Part shown: positions 61,821 through 64,000 of the stretch, one piece after another
Numbering within the stretch: position 1 is the first letter of the stretch
Layout of the letters: each line of letters starts with the position of its first letter
Source: Deltaproteobacteria bacterium
GTDB lineage: Bacteria; Desulfobacterota; Dissulfuribacteria; Dissulfuribacterales; DYLC01
Assembly: GCA_028695735.1 (NCBI GenBank)
Contig: JAQVIJ010000002.1
Location: forward strand, 114,841 to 178,840
DNA: 64,000 nt
Direction: 5' to 3'
Position numbers and translations under genes: made by a program
The notes under the pieces: generated by a model
Seen by the model: only the letters and a program-made list of their open reading frames with translations
Database searches by the model: none
Told to the model about the DNA's origin: nothing

Positions 61821-62959
61821 TGAACAGGAATTTTTCTATGATATTCAGGGGATTGGCTGATTTAAGAGGCATTGTATGTGTTTTTTCCCTGCTCCTGTGC
61901 CTTCTGGGCGGCACTTTTCCGGCAATGGCGGCCAGGCTCAAGGACATGGCTGAGGTGCAGGGCATGAGGGCCAATCAGATTTCAGGTTATGGTTTGGTGG
62001 TGGGGCTCAACGGCACAGGTGACGGCACTCAAGCGGAATTCACCATCAAATCCATTGCCAACATGCTGGAGCGCATGGGGGTCAATGTGGACCCCAAGAA
62101 TCTGAAGACCAAAAATGTGGCCGGCGTCATGGTGACGGCGCAGCTTCCGCCCTTTGCCAAGATCGGCCAGAAGGTGGATGTGGTGGTCTCCTCCATGGGG
62201 GATGCCAAGAGCCTTCAGGGAGGCACGCTTCTTCTGGCCCCGCTGAAGGGTGTTGACGGCAAGATATACGCCCTGGCCCAGGGCCCCATAAGCATAGGCG
62301 GCTTTGCAGCAGGCGGGGCAGGGGCTTCCACTCAAAAGAATCATCCCACTGCAGGCCGCATCCCTGCCGGCGCCTCTGTGGAAAGGGAAGTAGGTTTTCC
62401 CATAAATGAGAAAAATGAGGTGGTCATGAGCCTGTTTCATCCGGACTTCACCACAGTTCAGCGGGCGGTGGATGCCATAAACAAAAAAATGGGTGAAATA
62501 GCCAGGGCCAAAGATGCTGAAACCATTGCCATCACCGTGCCTCCCAGCTATCAGAACAATGTGGTCGGGCTCATGGCGGCCATTGAAAATGTGGAATTGT
62601 CGCCTGATCAGAAGGCCCGTGTCATACTTGATGAGAGGACTGGCACCGTGGTCATGGGAGCGGATGTCAGAATCTCCAAGGTGGCCATCGCCCATGGAAA
62701 TCTGAGCATTCAGATCAAAGAAAATCCACAGGTCTCACAGCCCCAGCCCTTTAGTCAGGGTGCCACAGCCGTAACACCCCAGACCAGTGTCAATGTGACG
62801 GAGCAGGGCGCCAAACTTCTGGTGCTGGACGCCAACAGCAATATCGGAGAGTTGGTGCGGGCATTGAACGCCATAGGTGTGACACCGCGTGACATGATAG
62901 CGATTTTGCAATCCTTACGAGCGGCTGGTGCCATTCAGGCGGATGTGGAGGTGATTTAA
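61820..62959 (+). CDS. flgI: Flagellar P-ring protein FlgI
   Basis: The 379-residue periplasmic protein has a signal sequence (IVCVFSLLLCLLGGTFPAMA), then RLKDMAEVQGMRANQISGYG LVVGLNGTGDGT-type text, VMVTAQLPPFAKIGQKVDVV, GRIPAGASVERE and ILDERTGTVVMGADVRIS, and ends LVRALNAIGVTPRDMIAILQ. It forms the P ring in the peptidoglycan layer. The length and all blocks are typical. Confidence 0.97.
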   Translation: MNRNFSMIFRGLADLRGIVCVFSLLLCLLGGTFPAMAARLKDMAEVQGMRANQISGYGLVVGLNGTGDGTQAEFTIKSIANMLERMGVNVDPKNLKTKNVAGVMVTAQLPPFAKIGQKVDVVVSSMGDAKSLQGGTLLLAPLKGVDGKIYALAQGPISIGGFAAGGAGASTQKNHPTAGRIPAGASVEREVGFPINEKNEVVMSLFHPDFTTVQRAVDAINKKMGEIARAKDAETIAITVPPSYQNNVVGLMAAIENVELSPDQKARVILDERTGTVVMGADVRISKVAIAHGNLSIQIKENPQVSQPQPFSQGATAVTPQTSVNVTEQGAKLLVLDANSNIGELVRALNAIGVTPRDMIAILQSLRAAGAIQADVEVI

Positions 62960-63279
62960 TGGAAAACGGCATAAAGACTGTAAACCCACTGGATCTCATG
63001 CAACAGGGCCAGGCTGTGCAGGGTAAGTCCCTCAAGGCGGCAAAGGGTGACAAGGAGATGAAAAAGGCCTGCTCCGACTTTGAGGCCATGTTTCTCACCA
63101 AGATGCTGGAGTCCATGCGCAAGACCATTCCCAAAAGCGGGCTCTTGGACGGCGGAAAGCAGGAGGAAATCTATACCTACTTCATGGATGAAAACCTGGC
63201 AAAACTTGCCTCTCAGGGCAAGGGCACAGGGCTTGGACAGTGGCTTTACAAGGAGATGTCAAAGAAAGACCTGAAGTGA
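62959..63279 (+). CDS. flgJ: Rod-binding protein FlgJ, short form
   Basis: The 106-residue protein has only the rod-capping domain (KACSDFEAMFLTKMLESMRK, KQEEIYTYFMDENLAKLASQ). The C-terminal muramidase domain of the enterobacterial protein is missing, as in many Deltaproteobacteria, so a separate peptidoglycan hydrolase is needed. The ATG overlaps the flgI stop by one base. It is the last gene of this operon in view, convergent with the efflux gene. Confidence 0.92.
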   Translation: MENGIKTVNPLDLMQQGQAVQGKSLKAAKGDKEMKKACSDFEAMFLTKMLESMRKTIPKSGLLDGGKQEEIYTYFMDENLAKLASQGKGTGLGQWLYKEMSKKDLK

Positions 63280-63281
63280 TT

Positions 63282-64000
63282 TTAGCCGCCGCCTAAGGCA
63301 CGATAGAGCTGAACACGGGCGGAAAGCAGTTGTCTTCTCACCTGTATCACGGCCATCTGCGCTGCATATTGGTCTCGTTGTGCGTCCAGGACCTCCAGGT
63401 GGCTTGCTATCCCCTGAGTATAGCGCTCTTCCACTGTCTTGAGCCGTTGTGTCTGCACATCCAGAAGCCTTTCTTGTGTTGCCAGGGCCACTGCCAATCG
63501 ATCGCAGGACACCAGGGCATCGGCCACCTCTCGAAAGGCCTGTTGAATGGTCTTTTCGTACTCAGCCACAGCCGTATCCTTTCTGGCCTCTGCCAGCTCC
63601 AGATTGGACCGAAGTCTGCCGGCATTGAAGATGGGTTGAACCAGTTGAGGTGTGAAGCTCCACACACCGCTTCCATTTTCAAAAAGCCCTGAAAGGGAGC
63701 GGCTGGCAGTTCCCAGGCCCAGATTCAGCGTGATATTTGGAAAAAAAGCGGCCCTGGCGGCCCCGATGTTGGCATTTGCGGCCAAAAGCCGCTGTTCCGC
63801 TGCCCGTACATCAGGTCTGTGCAGCAACACCTCGGAGGGAATGGCCATGTCAAAGGCATCGGTGATGTCCTGGCGTTTAAGGCCCTTGCCGGACGGAAGG
63901 TCATCGAGTGGTGTGCCCCCCAATAAAAGGTTCAGGGCATTTTGTGCCAGGCCGTATTGCTGTTGAAGACGCACTAGTTCAGCCCTTGCAGCCTCCACTG
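63282..64000 (-). CDS. Outer-membrane efflux channel (OprM/TolC type), C-terminal part
   Basis: This is a partial gene; the 5' end lies beyond the window. The visible 239 residues include the second outer-membrane efflux repeat: IPSEVLLHRPDVRAAEQRLL AANANIGAARAAFFP-type text, VWSFTPQLVQPIFNAGRLRS, KTIQQAFREVADALVS and VEERYTQGIASHLEVLDAQR. These match the NodT/OprM family of RND pump partners. The pump genes should lie beyond 64000. Confidence 0.92.
   Translation of the reverse strand, partial: VEAARAELVRLQQQYGLAQNALNLLLGGTPLDDLPSGKGLKRQDITDAFDMAIPSEVLLHRPDVRAAEQRLLAANANIGAARAAFFPNITLNLGLGTASRSLSGLFENGSGVWSFTPQLVQPIFNAGRLRSNLELAEARKDTAVAEYEKTIQQAFREVADALVSCDRLAVALATQERLLDVQTQRLKTVEERYTQGIASHLEVLDAQRDQYAAQMAVIQVRRQLLSARVQLYRALGGG

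Overview
The window looks like chromosomal DNA of a motile, piliated, anaerobically respiring Gram-negative bacterium, most likely a member of the Desulfobacterota (former Deltaproteobacteria). The basis is menaquinone synthesis by the futalosine route, Lol and FlgH/FlgI outer-membrane functions, an OprM-type channel, sigma-54 promoters, and a small protein resembling the DVU0772 family of sulfate reducers. No rRNA, CRISPR array, prophage or intact transposase was found. The lineage is inference from gene content and was not tested by phylogeny.

Layout. 1-1900: a gene-free block of structured repeats, four copies of a 108-nt element A and two inverted, diverged copies of a 113-nt element B, all predicted to fold into the same branched shape. 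1915-9728 (minus): one operon of lipoprotein, FKBP isomerase, mqnE, mqnC, aminofutalosine deaminase, mqnA (apparent CTG start beside an inserted MITE-like repeat), ubiE/menG, rnhA and aat. 9847-12986: an AT-rich HD-GYP protein, a small membrane protein, tRNA-Ala, a DUF4160 remnant and a degenerate uracil-DNA-glycosylase-like protein. 13097-16420: lysS, lolC/E, DUF721. 16557-17109: DUF2442 and an Rpn-like remnant. 17230-22117: chemoreceptor, def, a 23-codon leader ORF, fmt, rsmB. 22300-28685: a SlyD-like isomerase, two fields of extragenic palindromes, three type IV pilin-like genes with a good sigma-54 promoter, a RelE remnant, and five paralogous genes for coiled-coil membrane proteins, four of them in tandem.

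28753-34813 is a Pho-box-controlled pstSCAB operon. A hicBA toxin-antitoxin cassette follows it, flanked by a 38-bp duplication of the pstB end. 35408-38563 encodes a methyltransferase, a GT4 glycosyltransferase and an O-antigen-ligase-like protein. 38686-44396 links a periplasmic binding protein, a histidine kinase, an NtrC-type regulator and a TonB receptor. 44404-51024 holds xseA, trmJ, a TPR protein, tRNA-Gly, a radical SAM protein resembling RiPP C-methyltransferases, a GAF-HD-GYP protein and an M50 protease. 51070-55529 holds smc, a small Cys-rich protein and surE. 55549-63279 is a flagellar cluster (fliK, flhB-like, flgF, flgG, flgA, flgH, flgI, flgJ). The 3' part of an OprM-type channel closes the window.

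The most unusual material is non-coding: the covarying A/B elements, several families of short palindromes that have entered or truncated genes (fliK, mqnA, a pilin, relE, rpn), and the expanding coiled-coil paralogs upstream of pst.
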